Source: a virus
Reading direction: 5' to 3' (one strand)
Length of the DNA: 34,491 nucleotides
Virus record (IMG/VR): IMGVR_UViG_3300009180_000121
Coordinates: 1-34,491 of that record
The first letter of the stretch is position 1. The number at the start of each line of letters is the position of its first letter. Below are positions 21,301-28,444 of this stretch, in pieces. The position numbers were made by a program, and so were the translations under genes. Below the pieces are notes generated by a model, which was given only the letters and a program-made list of their open reading frames with translations, had not been told where the DNA came from and did not search any database.

Positions 21301-21579
21301 AATTCTGCTGATTGCTCCAGGCTCAGTAGCCTTGAGAATCGAAAACTCTTCTTCGCTAGCTATGAACGAAGGATCTGATTCATCTTGAGATCTTAGGAAT
21401 GACGAGGTCGACGCCTCGTCCATGACAGGCTTAGAGTCTACAAATGAAACTCCCCCACCGTAGGCGCTATGAACTAGCGACGCTTCTTCTTGCGTAAACT
21501 CAAAATTCGGATTGTCGCGGTACTGGCGCAGCAAATAATTTGCTGCCTCCAATGGATCCTGGATGATTTCGTCGGCCAT
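15376..21579 (-). CDS. Giant internal virion / polyvalent protein, 2067 aa
   Basis: The largest gene. Residues about 200-450 are Ala/Gly-rich hydrophobic helices, as in proteins ejected through the envelope. A zincin motif VKHEIMHAIM lies at about residues 537-546, with a likely third ligand in ADEVLAEQF at about 620. A domain known from large phage polyvalent proteins follows (GLFIEEIQSDRHQAGRKYGY, then VPDAPFRKDWPIQMFKRAL, then WIGWTIGAEQQERYPG). A C-terminal domain has LAVLSPQKDWFMNVSLADRV and VTIDTHAVAAGLLRPLSG. It probably rides in the capsid, enters the cell with the DNA and acts on host targets. The stretch 16.9-18.4 kb is more AT-rich than its surroundings. Confidence 0.8.
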   Translation of the reverse strand: MADEIIQDPLEAANYLLRQYRDNPNFEFTQEEASLVHSAYGGGVSFVDSKPVMDEASTSSFLRSQDESDPSFIASEEEFSILKATEPGAISRIGAGMTGAAEYLGPVIKEGIPELIKTASMREPRPGDPSLPATLLEAGARGTVDLGTMAVGASKFIEKAPFMVAGALGMQDDYKSYLNQKTIDQNYQMQAIDKMNAERAQGKSIVGLPEGTFAPKAAEAASMVLDPTLAVPFIGPGAKAAGIAGRGLGATTKIARGIETAARATGGAIDLGVEKVGQGIQRVLPGVTAPKTAGAIATGAAAIGIPGAFPIGAKIAGVRAGAEVVERGAQAVRIAGEEAMTGPSRMTVMERVAKNQKNPEWLRKAANTSIVSSPITQGAAELGLETGKGAVKSAAVGAGLGYVASGGEEEGIGGGLVIGSGLGTIGGAVKGVAAIPAKKALAKQGDVNRLFARQADLGLDVNKIADYVRKDNRPFLDAATLQMMAPDVQVEFHGRDSFMMPENAGINAAGVVKAVPDKSGTTRLLVNMDDMRSSGDTVKHEIMHAIMKSPAINKAEGRMAVMSEYGEEGLRRFGNEYARKLLEGERQGRGTPTEAEIRAKANELREGSQRSEPGAGDLDWIADEVLAEQFVGEFRGKDLDSLRRKTLPGTDLLSLQEGFLAPVGRLLNKFGIDTTGPKPTNIDTLFKDNPLVPSKQLRELTSRWFRDRDKYLDGLEKAEKQKDVTLVPGPGNRNLANNPAIQFTRNRKTNLEENDFAVRFPDGTVRAKDPASILAVDKARVADVAKMYDPNAVLERGSPEFGVKIQSDGKPYVGGNTLPEGFFNLDSFNDFTKEVAKTLQDSRQEGKTYSVWYQKIGTGEDGSWAQSVKRGLGNIKVGQSEIAFLGWRLSKAGNILAQAVDISALRGRMLDFARSGKGRINEVWGGDLSSYEKDVMQYLDNHANERPGETGIGIDKRNAINYLFGITNIANKNANPMYVAEGRPPGSLVKSYRLDRIANSRDTGRTGFFFDYQKQAANLAPGDVSLQKAIRDKMPRLATPEQVKAIIKPGQTRGVNEEDVKWSGINEEIDRLASENAGKVPRDKLEEFLAGKGKVQLEETRYGSAKGSKTALNEQDIARLNELEVADSANPLGGMDDEMGDGAYGEMMDLQNRRDNISTSSQLTRMAMAAEEEARAFLKNSPTNLGKIGESKVYETFDRMMKKAEHLNARAEQFDRASVSGNAPRFGGFTIPGGKNYREVVLSRKQDQGTKRKGAYRIEFKNAKDADGFLTDISAAGLDELDYGRISGEDISTNDRVVEFNDTVTQEIVDLARAYDAKLPNESIEKAYISKHYPKVTDYIAHMRLDERPDSFGRDGLFIEEIQSDRHQAGRKYGYKEDDNLVKLENEFRKKYGDPIEFDKLSREDQTRWYRAEGESKIDPYKSVPDAPFRKDWPIQMFKRALAEAVDSGKKWIGWTIGAEQQERYPGMAGSSKMGMAKFYDEMLPSEIGKYMKQYGAPVEKSSITNDRYYVITQDGRTLPMDGEKSAMESRASNPGSRIVEPDQIPMWKIDITPEVFAGVRKMQEMEKEFSGTAKTEPKFTSLIGGEEQKQCAPASQAEKKDEEFWVSQRNPKAVKATENPLTEKLTIGLDVILKDKELAKKQADLVKKYPGFSPKSKTTEGVLGEFVDHVKGNLLYLYDSFKPELREQAKKWYDGARKISEEWSGKYGTETRQNAGVLAVLSPQKDWFMNVSLADRVIDINTNKSKEVFSQEMFNWLKSDPKRGMLVNSARKNLLGKRYSEVKDSFDKAIFLRAWDEVNNSRSFDVYNPDGKILGKKLNDDGTEGKVGWGSFSQIEKGISILENGARENIHNQLGEEHKVRNFFNNILQPNSKFGDVTIDTHAVAAGLLRPLSGGSTEVLHNLGGGPSSKIVGASGTYALFAEAYRNAAKERKVLPREMQSITWEAIRGLFKPTFKGQAKNKEFVDSVWKSYTKGRVKINEARNTISRFAGGIEDPSWARRSGQVPTEGGTAPNAGELPKRSMAGQDSGGRTGRGVRGATARNVQTQNLESAVKSRLIKKQLEAKK

Positions 21580-21585
21580 GACCGA

Positions 21586-22551
21586 CTAGCGGTTTTGAAT
21601 TACCTTGCGAGTGCGAGGATCGTATCCGCCGAATCCGGTAGGACTCATTGGACGTTGTGCGGGTTGTTGCGGCATCTGCTGTTGCCCAGCCTGCCCGGCT
21701 TGTTGGCCCTGCGATTGATCGTCCAAGTTCGACTTGGGCAATTCAACGGTTCTTCCAGCAATGCTCTTGTAGTCTTCGGCCCTTGCCTTCAGTCTTGTCC
21801 TCATGCTCTTAATCGCGGCGAGCGTCGTTGCCGTGGTTGGCCCTGTGAGGGGATTGTTGAATCCAACAGATACAGGAGTTGTCCCCATTGGGATGGCAAA
21901 CTTCCTGGCTGCCTCAACTTCGCCTTCTCTTGCTACAGATCCAGGATCAAGAACTTTCGCTAGAGATACTGCGAATAGGTATGGAATTTGCTTCAGTGTT
22001 GCGGACCCATCTGGGTCAACAGTTTCAAAATTTCCGTACTTTTTTACAGTATTCTCAAGCTCGTCTGCCATGCGATATGCCTCGCGGATGTTTGACTCAA
22101 ACGCAAAATCTGCCTGCGTCAACTCCTTACCCTTGGCGACAAGGGCTTTCTCCCCGGCGTCAGCGACGTTCATCATGATTCTTCGCTTCTCCGGGTCCTG
22201 CTCCATCATCGCCTTTTCTTTGTAGTACTTAACCTTGTTGACCTGGCGATCGACGTAGGCGTCGACAAGTTCTTCTGAAAGTCCGGCGGGAACTACGATG
22301 CTTGTGCCGGGCGCTGCCCTTGTTCCTGTCGTCTCTGCCAGCCTATTCATTAGCGCAGCCTGTTCGACAGGATCGCTCGATGCCATGAGGGCTTGACCAA
22401 CTCTTTTTGCTTCTTGCTCGGGGTAAAGTTTTTGCTTGAGCATCTCAACTCTAAGCGCGCGATCTTGATCTTCCATCGCCTGGCGAGCATCTTCTTTTCT
22501 GTATTCTTCGGCCTGAGATGGAAATGGGAATAAAGCTCTTGGTCCTGCCAT
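21586..22551 (-). CDS. Internal virion protein-like, 321 aa
   Basis: Not a named family, but the content and place fit an ejection or internal core protein. It is mainly helical with coiled-coil-like charge (EEYRKEDARQAMEDQDRALR, VKYYKEKAMMEQDPEKRR). It includes the segment FAVSLAKVLDPGSVAREGEV followed by EAARKFAIP, which recurs in phage internal proteins. The C-terminus is Gln/Gly-rich (DDQSQGQQAGQAGQQQMPQQ). It lies between the 574-aa protein and the giant protein with gaps of only a few bases, so the three are probably made together. Confidence 0.65.
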   Translation of the reverse strand: MAGPRALFPFPSQAEEYRKEDARQAMEDQDRALRVEMLKQKLYPEQEAKRVGQALMASSDPVEQAALMNRLAETTGTRAAPGTSIVVPAGLSEELVDAYVDRQVNKVKYYKEKAMMEQDPEKRRIMMNVADAGEKALVAKGKELTQADFAFESNIREAYRMADELENTVKKYGNFETVDPDGSATLKQIPYLFAVSLAKVLDPGSVAREGEVEAARKFAIPMGTTPVSVGFNNPLTGPTTATTLAAIKSMRTRLKARAEDYKSIAGRTVELPKSNLDDQSQGQQAGQAGQQQMPQQPAQRPMSPTGFGGYDPRTRKVIQNR

Positions 22552-22555
22552 AAAG

Positions 22556-24280
22556 TTATCCTATCTTGCTGTCCATCCATTTGCGGATGATGGACTTGAT
22601 TTTTGGTTTGTTGCGTATCGATTCCGCAATTCTTTCCCCATACTCAGTGTAGAAGTTTCTTAGATTATCGGACGCTTTGGTTAGCATCCACTCGCGGAAC
22701 TGAAGCCACTTAGGATTTTCTTCTCCATAGACTTCTCTAGCGACCCAACAGAAAATTGGCCCACCACCAGATCCACCAAATATGCCTCCTGGAGAAACCT
22801 TTCCAAGGATGCCTCCGGCGGCGGAAAGATAGTTAGGCAATGAATTCGCGCTATCAACCTGGGCCTGCGCCCCAACTTGGGCTCCGTATGTGCTGGCCTG
22901 GTAATTGGCTTGCGAGCGATAAAGATCATTAAACGCCTGAGTAAGGGCGACAGGAATGTTTTGATCAACTGCTTGGTAGAAAGGCGCAGCGGTAGATGCC
23001 TGCTGATTAAACCCACCAGGAAGAGATTGGTTCGCTTGGATATAGCCCTGCATCGCGCCCTGCTGTTGTGCTGTTCTTGCTTGAGCCAGGTTTCCAATAC
23101 TAGGCCCTCCGGCAATGAATCCAGCCGCGGCCCCGAGCCTGTTCTGCTTGACGCCTTCACGAAGTAAAAGATCGCGAGCCCTTGCTGCGCCAGTAGTTTC
23201 GCCAGATCCAAGGAACTGTTGCGCAGCCCCGAACCGAGCCAGTTTGCGCTGTTCCCCGGCTGCGCCAATCTGCGCGGCCTCCTGCACTGCTGGTCCAAGG
23301 CCAAAAATATTGCCCCGGGCAGTTTGAGCCCCTCGGATTGCTTGCTCGTACCCGCGAAGTTCTTCGGCACCAATCGTAGATCCAAGCCGAAGCTGGTTCA
23401 TCGCCTCTTCTTCAATTGTGGCGCGAAGTTGCTCTGTCTTTGGAGTGGTTGTGGGCCCAAGCGGTTGAGTAGCCATATCCCTGTACTGTTGGCCCAGGCT
23501 AACCGCGGTACGATAAGAATCCGGATCAATCTGATAAAGTTGCTGAGAAGCGCGTTCTTCGGGCAATTGAACAAATGATCTAAATGCCGTGATCTCTTTT
23601 AACCCTTCTGGGCTGTCCATCGTAATCGGAGTGAAATTCTTTTGCATATCCTGCGCGTCAGTAACTGCGCTAGTTACGCTTTTTAAGTCATTGCTAAGTT
23701 GCTTGATGAATACTTCTGAAGAAGTACGCCTAGCATCGCCAGCGGGAAGATCGGCAAGAAGTTTGTTGGCAGAGTTAAGCCTTTCGGTAATACCAGCAAT
23801 CTGCGTGTTGCCACGCTCAATCACGCTGTTGAGGCGGGATAACTTTGAGTTATTGTAATCATCAACGATCTGATTGTCGGATACTTGGAAGTTTAGCATT
23901 GAGCCAAGGTCAGACGATCCATAATTACGACCAGCAGAAAGTTGTGATAAGGCCTGGTTAAACTCTGGACCAGCATTAGGATTTTGCATTCCCAAGCCTC
24001 CAGCAGTTAATGCCTGGATTTGCGAGGCAAGAGAGTTGCGGGTGTTTTCTTGGCTAGTAACTTCAGCAAGACGCTTTTCGTAGGTGTCTTGAAGATTTTT
24101 AATATTGGCATTTTGCCTTCTTGAAATTTCATTCTGAACATCAGCTATGTTTGTGTATGGAAATTCCCCTCCATATTTGTCATAATTGTAAATCCCGCTT
24201 TGATTTACATCTGCTGTTTCAATGTCTCCATTGCTATTGATCCTGTATCTTGTTGGCCTTGGTTTTTGTTGATTCCCCAT
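22556..24280 (-). CDS. Internal virion protein-like, 574 aa, with AREVYG C-terminal module
   Basis: A 574-residue protein. The first 250 residues are Gln/Asn-rich helices. Residues about 270-480 are Ala/Gly-rich (LGSTIGAEELRGYEQAIRGA, AAQIGAAGEQRKLARFGAAQ). The last 65 residues form a distinct module (CWVAREVYGEENPKWLQFRE, WMLTKASDNLRNFYTEYGER, then a Lys-rich end). I recognise this module from the ends of many phage internal and tail proteins, where it follows a Gly-rich linker (GGIFGGSGGGPIF here). The protein is probably a capsid-internal or ejection protein. It starts directly after the 158-aa gene. Confidence 0.7.
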   Translation of the reverse strand: MGNQQKPRPTRYRINSNGDIETADVNQSGIYNYDKYGGEFPYTNIADVQNEISRRQNANIKNLQDTYEKRLAEVTSQENTRNSLASQIQALTAGGLGMQNPNAGPEFNQALSQLSAGRNYGSSDLGSMLNFQVSDNQIVDDYNNSKLSRLNSVIERGNTQIAGITERLNSANKLLADLPAGDARRTSSEVFIKQLSNDLKSVTSAVTDAQDMQKNFTPITMDSPEGLKEITAFRSFVQLPEERASQQLYQIDPDSYRTAVSLGQQYRDMATQPLGPTTTPKTEQLRATIEEEAMNQLRLGSTIGAEELRGYEQAIRGAQTARGNIFGLGPAVQEAAQIGAAGEQRKLARFGAAQQFLGSGETTGAARARDLLLREGVKQNRLGAAAGFIAGGPSIGNLAQARTAQQQGAMQGYIQANQSLPGGFNQQASTAAPFYQAVDQNIPVALTQAFNDLYRSQANYQASTYGAQVGAQAQVDSANSLPNYLSAAGGILGKVSPGGIFGGSGGGPIFCWVAREVYGEENPKWLQFREWMLTKASDNLRNFYTEYGERIAESIRNKPKIKSIIRKWMDSKIG

Positions 24281-24281
24281 A

Positions 24282-24758
24282 TTAAGCCTTTAGTTCTGGG
24301 TTGCTGATGTTCGTTCCAACTGTTCCATAAAAATCAACTGGTCCTGGTTGGCGGTTAAACGCTACATTCTGCTCAACTGAGCCATAGGGGCTAGTTCCGT
24401 AAAGACGTTCGAACTGCTTAGTCATTTGATCGCCTAGTCCTCGGTTTAGGGCATACGCTTGTGGGCTTTGTTCATACGATCTGCGCAACCCTTCCAGAGT
24501 CCTCTGCGGACCATATTGACGCTCTAGTTGCATTCCAGATTGTACGCCAGCTTGCTGATCTAAGGCTGACAATTGGCGTTCTAGCGAGCGTTGCTGGGGT
24601 AGATACTGAATGCGAAGTTTGTTTTCTAAAGCTGCCATTGCTGGAGACTTTTCGATGTAAGTATCAATGTTCATCCTATAGGCTTCAGCATTAGCCCGAG
24701 CCACCTCTCGCGGGTCTGGAGGGGGAGGCGGTGACGGAATAGAGGGTGATCCACCCAT
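24282..24758 (-). CDS. Virion-associated protein with Pro-rich N-terminus, 158 aa
   Basis: Begins with a proline run (MGGSPSIPSPPPPPDPREVA), then long helices rich in Arg and Gln (RIQYLPQQRSLERQLSALDQ, YGPQRTLEGLRRSYEQSPQA). Short proteins with this start lie upstream of internal virion protein genes in many podoviruses; the function is not established. Its start shares one base with the preceding stop (TAATG). No membrane segment or catalytic motif is visible. It is probably a structural or assembly factor for the internal core. Confidence 0.6.
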   Translation of the reverse strand: MGGSPSIPSPPPPPDPREVARANAEAYRMNIDTYIEKSPAMAALENKLRIQYLPQQRSLERQLSALDQQAGVQSGMQLERQYGPQRTLEGLRRSYEQSPQAYALNRGLGDQMTKQFERLYGTSPYGSVEQNVAFNRQPGPVDFYGTVGTNISNPELKA

Positions 24759-25138
24759 TATGCACCAACTTTCATGAGTTCTGTGAATCTATCAAAATTA
24801 TATGTTTTCATTTTCCCACCATTTCTCCTAAATGCAACGTACTTAAAATTCTTGAATTTTTCTGCAATCATTGCCCATAACATTTTGGTTCCGCCATATA
24901 TTTTTGAGCAAGCAATATCTGCCCATAATGTGTCACCATTTTGTTCCATATAAAAATAATCTTCAATTCTGTTCAAGTCGCTTACTGGTCTTACTACAAT
25001 AAATCCTGCAAATTCATTTTTGTCAAATATCTTGAAAAGCAGTTTATTTGATTTTGCCCATTCCAACCAAAAATCAAGGGTGTCCCATTTGCTTGAAATC
25101 TTGTAAAGACTTCTCATCATGTCTGATTCTTGAGTCAT
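24758..25138 (-). CDS. GNAT-like protein A, 126 aa
   Basis: A 126-residue protein, AT-rich relative to its neighbours. The order of elements matches a short acetyltransferase-like fold: an N-terminal helix (WDTLDFWLEWAKSNKLLF), strands (EFAGFIVVRPVS), a GDTLWADIACS strand, a helix (MLWAMIAEKFKNF) and a final strand (YVAFRRNGGKMKTYNF). The adjacent upstream gene (25135-25515) has the same length and the same order, so the two look like paralogues. No acetyl-CoA pyrophosphate loop is obvious. Similar genes precede internal virion genes in some podoviruses. It could be structural rather than catalytic. Confidence 0.55.
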   Translation of the reverse strand: MTQESDMMRSLYKISSKWDTLDFWLEWAKSNKLLFKIFDKNEFAGFIVVRPVSDLNRIEDYFYMEQNGDTLWADIACSKIYGGTKMLWAMIAEKFKNFKYVAFRRNGGKMKTYNFDRFTELMKVGA

Positions 25139-25515
25139 AATTTTGACCCGATGAATGCCTTTCGCATAAATGTCATATAGTCGTAACTCCTTGGTTTCCC
25201 GGAACGATTAAACGTAATACGCTTACGAATGCCAAAACGCTCCCAAAGGAGAAGCAACAGGCACCTCAAGGAGATAGCACCCTTTGATGACACCGTCAAG
25301 TCTACAAAGACATTGTCCCCATCCTCGGAGTGAACGTAGTGATCGGGCTTCTGGCCCTCTTTAAGGCATCTGGCTAATGCTACACCGGCAATGCCATCCG
25401 AATCCTCGACAATTCCGACCATGCCCTGCCTTTCAAACCATCTAAACCAATCAGCTAGGTTGTGCCACATTCCCTCCGGAACCCCGGACGCCTCAATGTA
25501 TTCTATGGCGGTCAT
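25135..25515 (-). CDS. GNAT-like protein B, 126 aa
   Basis: The same length as the next gene and a parallel layout: an N-terminal helix (MWHNLADWFRWFERQGMVGI), a strand pair (DGIAGVALARCL), a GDNVFVDLTVSS strand, a helix (SLRCLLLLLWERFGI) and a final strand (RITFNRSGKPRSYDY). The shared end, an R-x-G-K-x-x-(S/T)-Y segment after a basic strand, supports common origin with protein A. It is coupled by ATGA overlaps on both sides. It is less AT-rich than its partner, so the duplication is old or one copy was acquired. The function is unknown. Confidence 0.55.
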   Translation of the reverse strand: MTAIEYIEASGVPEGMWHNLADWFRWFERQGMVGIVEDSDGIAGVALARCLKEGQKPDHYVHSEDGDNVFVDLTVSSKGAISLRCLLLLLWERFGIRKRITFNRSGKPRSYDYMTFMRKAFIGSKL

Positions 25516-27371
25516 AGCGACTTCTGAAGTACTAATGTGTCCGGGTTTGCTGCTGCCATGATTTGGCGAAGTGAGAATTGTCCTGTCGAGCTTGCCACCT
25601 TAATGGCTAGGCTTCGCCACTTCTCATAAGCGCGCAAATCATTGGCAACTCTCTTTCTTTCGGGAGAGGTAAGAATTGCCGGGATGTAAAAAGGAATCGA
25701 GAGCTCAATATTTGATGGGTCCAGATTAGCAAGCACTGATATAAATGATGAGTCCGTGTCTCGCTGGATAAATATGTCAACGTCTTCGCTAAATGTCTTA
25801 TCAAAGCTGACCTCGAAATGGCTACCATATTTACTGGCAAATGGATCTTCAAAAATAAAGGCCCTGGTAGAAACGTAGGACTCGTAATAAGAACCGGCGT
25901 CCTTGTAATCACTTTCAACTGTTGAATTTAGCGTCTTATATCCATTATAATTTGTAATTAAGCCATTGGGAGACTTGGCTGCAAGCCTGCGACCTAACGC
26001 ACTGAAATTTGTTTGCTCTAATTGGACTGCTGCGTAACTCCAGGTTCCCTCAAAGCATTGTAGGATTGTGTTGTAAACTATCATTGTGTCGCAGGCGTCG
26101 CTTGTGCCTGTAGCTACGGAAAGTATATACCGATTGTCATGAAATATTGCGTATGATTTTTGAATTTCAACAGGATTAATAGAAAGGATAACGTCTTTAA
26201 TAGTTTCGCTGAGTGGAAGTCCGACTGAAGTAAAGTCGTCGGCAACAGACCGACTGAGCGAACGTATTCCATCTGATGCCAAGAAAAACACGTCCGAATT
26301 GACCTGTACTGCTGTCTTTTCAGCCGCACATCCAACTGTTGAGCTTACTTGTTCAACCACCCAATCTGCGGCAGAAGTCATATCGGTTGGTATAGTTACC
26401 TGATAAATTTTAGACGCCTTGAACACAATAATCCGATTTGCGTAGTATGGGACAATTGCAGTTATTTCTTGCCCATCACCATTCCCAACGACAATGCTGT
26501 TATTTGATGCCCACAGGGCAGTATCGAGAATATCCGAGCAATAAAGCGTGTTGCGCTCTACTCCGCTACCAACTCCGAATAGCCTATTCCCTCCGGTGGC
26601 AACAATAATACGAAGCCCAACAGGAGGCAGGCCCATAGAGGGAGTTGCGGTGGCACCAGATCCATTGCCAATAATTGTGACAGTCGGGGCAAATGAATAT
26701 CTTGCATCAGAATTGTTCGATACTTCAATAGCTGTTACAGCCCCTCCAGCTACAGTCGTAACCAGGGTTGGAGGCGTTCCGCCAAGGTCTGGTCCTGTAA
26801 TGATTGCCGTGGCCGAAGTATAACCAGTACCAGCAGATGAAACTGTAATTGCTCGTAGCTTTCCCCCTTGTTGTTTTATGCTCGTTCCATCCCAAACCGT
26901 CAATGGTCCGACCCCATCCACAAGATACTCAAAGTCATTAAACTGGGTCATATTTACTTTTGCTGTAGATGAAACCAGATAACCACTCTCCCATATCTGA
27001 CTTGTTGTGCCCCAGGTCGAGGTTGTGGCCGACCAGGTTGCAAGCGTTGGTTGCCTTGTTGCAACTCCGCCATTGTTTACAGAGAACAATCTTCCACCGG
27101 AAACTGTAAGCAATTGCTCGTTGCTTGCGGTGTCGTAATAACCCATCCCACCGACTGAAGTTGTCCCGGTTGTTGTGCCTCCGGTTGAGAAGGTTGCGAA
27201 TCCGTACCTAGTTTCTGCCCTTCCCTGTGGAGACAGGGTCATATTCCTTAACTCTTGAGATTGGTTTTCTGCCAAATTTTCCGATTGAATGCCACTGGCC
27301 TGGCCGCCATTGAATTGACGGATTCCGTCGAACGCCAGGACATCGTCCAGATTGTCTTGGAAGTATGGCAC
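25512..27371 (-). CDS. Tail tube/hub protein candidate, 619 aa
   Basis: Starts at GTG 27369-27371 (AGGGG upstream) and ends in an ATGA overlap. The N-terminus (FDGIRQFNGGQASGIQSENL, QELRNMTLSPQGRAETRYGF) is typical of podovirus tail tube or stabilisation proteins that begin by matching a gluey neck surface. The body is a long series of beta strands with repeated Thr/Gly turns, as in a beta-propeller (GYYDTASNEQLLTVSGGRLF, ERNTLYCSDILDTALWASNN). By position after the 232-aa connector candidate it would be the distal tail (gp10-like or tail tubular B-like). Family identity is by pattern only. Confidence 0.65.
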   Translation of the reverse strand: MPYFQDNLDDVLAFDGIRQFNGGQASGIQSENLAENQSQELRNMTLSPQGRAETRYGFATFSTGGTTTGTTSVGGMGYYDTASNEQLLTVSGGRLFSVNNGGVATRQPTLATWSATTSTWGTTSQIWESGYLVSSTAKVNMTQFNDFEYLVDGVGPLTVWDGTSIKQQGGKLRAITVSSAGTGYTSATAIITGPDLGGTPPTLVTTVAGGAVTAIEVSNNSDARYSFAPTVTIIGNGSGATATPSMGLPPVGLRIIVATGGNRLFGVGSGVERNTLYCSDILDTALWASNNSIVVGNGDGQEITAIVPYYANRIIVFKASKIYQVTIPTDMTSAADWVVEQVSSTVGCAAEKTAVQVNSDVFFLASDGIRSLSRSVADDFTSVGLPLSETIKDVILSINPVEIQKSYAIFHDNRYILSVATGTSDACDTMIVYNTILQCFEGTWSYAAVQLEQTNFSALGRRLAAKSPNGLITNYNGYKTLNSTVESDYKDAGSYYESYVSTRAFIFEDPFASKYGSHFEVSFDKTFSEDVDIFIQRDTDSSFISVLANLDPSNIELSIPFYIPAILTSPERKRVANDLRAYEKWRSLAIKVASSTGQFSLRQIMAAANPDTLVLQKSL

Positions 27372-27374
27372 GAA

Positions 27375-28073
27375 CTAAACCCCTATGTCTGTGATGCTGT
27401 ATTCGCCTAAACTTGACGGAGTAATAACCTTAATTCCACCAACCTGGCTCATCTCGTACTGAGCCATTTGCGCCAAGTCGGCATTTGCAGACGACACAAC
27501 TGCCTGGGCCTTGGCGTATTGGCGCTCTCGCTCGAGAGCGTCTGCATGGGTAAGGGCAAGAACAACGTGCTGGACGTGCGGGAGACGCAATTCGTCTGTG
27601 ATAGCGGCAGAGCTTGGGGGAAAATCAACAATGTTATTTTGTCTTGTGATGCAAGTAACCTTTTCTATCACTTTCAATGTAGTTGTGCTGGTCGTGTTGA
27701 GTAGTGGATACAAGTCAATTTCGGCAGTCCCAGAAGTATTCCTCCCCTTGAAATAATACTGACTCGGAGTCCCGGTTCTATCCGAATCAAGCAAGTCCGC
27801 GTCTTGACTGACAATTGTCTGAAGATCAACAGACATGAGCTCGCTGTCTCCGTAAGCTACGGACAAAGGATTTTCGACCAGGGAGCCAAGTGAAACTGTC
27901 CTGGTTCCAGTCGAAACTGAATAAGTTGAATTTGTGATGCTCTCCCTCCATGGGGCAAAGTTCCACACCCGCCTATAATTTAGGCTGGCCGATTTTTGCA
28001 AGAAGTTAAGCGTATCCGAGTCGGTTTTGCCAATCTTCTCGCCTGCGTATTGGGCAATTTCAGTTAATGTCAT
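27375..28073 (-). CDS. Head-tail connector / tail adaptor candidate, 232 aa
   Basis: A 232-residue protein with an opening helix pair (TEIAQYAGEKIGKTDSDTLN, FLQKSASLNYRRVWNFAPWR). A beta-rich middle contains TGTPSQYYFKGRNTSG and IDLYPLLNTTSTTTLKVIEK, and a helical end follows (DALERERQYAKAQAVV). The LYP.....T.TL.V pattern with ELRLPH after it is characteristic of podovirus adaptor proteins of the tail tubular A or gp4 type that ring the portal. It overlaps the preceding gene by 14 bases and is followed by the 619-aa tail candidate, the order expected for a short-tail neck. Confidence 0.65.
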   Translation of the reverse strand: MTLTEIAQYAGEKIGKTDSDTLNFLQKSASLNYRRVWNFAPWRESITNSTYSVSTGTRTVSLGSLVENPLSVAYGDSELMSVDLQTIVSQDADLLDSDRTGTPSQYYFKGRNTSGTAEIDLYPLLNTTSTTTLKVIEKVTCITRQNNIVDFPPSSAAITDELRLPHVQHVVLALTHADALERERQYAKAQAVVSSANADLAQMAQYEMSQVGGIKVITPSSLGEYSITDIGV

Positions 28074-28440
28074 TTTTTACCTCAATCCAGCTAATTGTTG
28101 GCTCATCCCAACGATATGTTTTCCCATCATTTGGCATTTCAATTGGAGCAACCCAAGAAAATATTGCATCATCCCATACAAATGAATTAAATAATTTTGG
28201 AGGTATAAATATATCTTTTTCATTATTATAAGAATAACCAATTCCTGCATAATTCCCTCTGAATGAATTATTGTAGCTTGTCTGCTTCCATCGTCCATCC
28301 AGCTTCAATGTGTTTTTTATGAAATCCAAACCAATGCCTTCTGTTTCTGGAAATGTTTTTTCTGGCTCGCCTAGAGTTAAATTATTTATTGAAATAACAT
28401 AAACTACTAAATTATCCTCAATTTTTGCAAAATATCCCAT
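28060..28440 (-). CDS. Virion accessory protein, IPPKPFNSW-type, 126 aa
   Basis: An AT-rich gene. The product begins MGYFAKIEDNLVVYVISINN and contains GIGYSYNNEKDIFIPPKLFN followed by SFVWDDAIFSWVAPIEMPND and GKTYRWDEPTISW. I recognise this from small proteins common in marine and freshwater myoviruses and podoviruses, whose usual motif is GIGYTYD...D.FIPPKPF.SW. They lie among tail-fibre genes and are thought to be structural, but no function is proven. The low GC relative to the tail genes suggests recent exchange. Confidence 0.7.
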   Translation of the reverse strand: MGYFAKIEDNLVVYVISINNLTLGEPEKTFPETEGIGLDFIKNTLKLDGRWKQTSYNNSFRGNYAGIGYSYNNEKDIFIPPKLFNSFVWDDAIFSWVAPIEMPNDGKTYRWDEPTISWIEVKNDIN

Positions 28441-28444
28441 AAAA

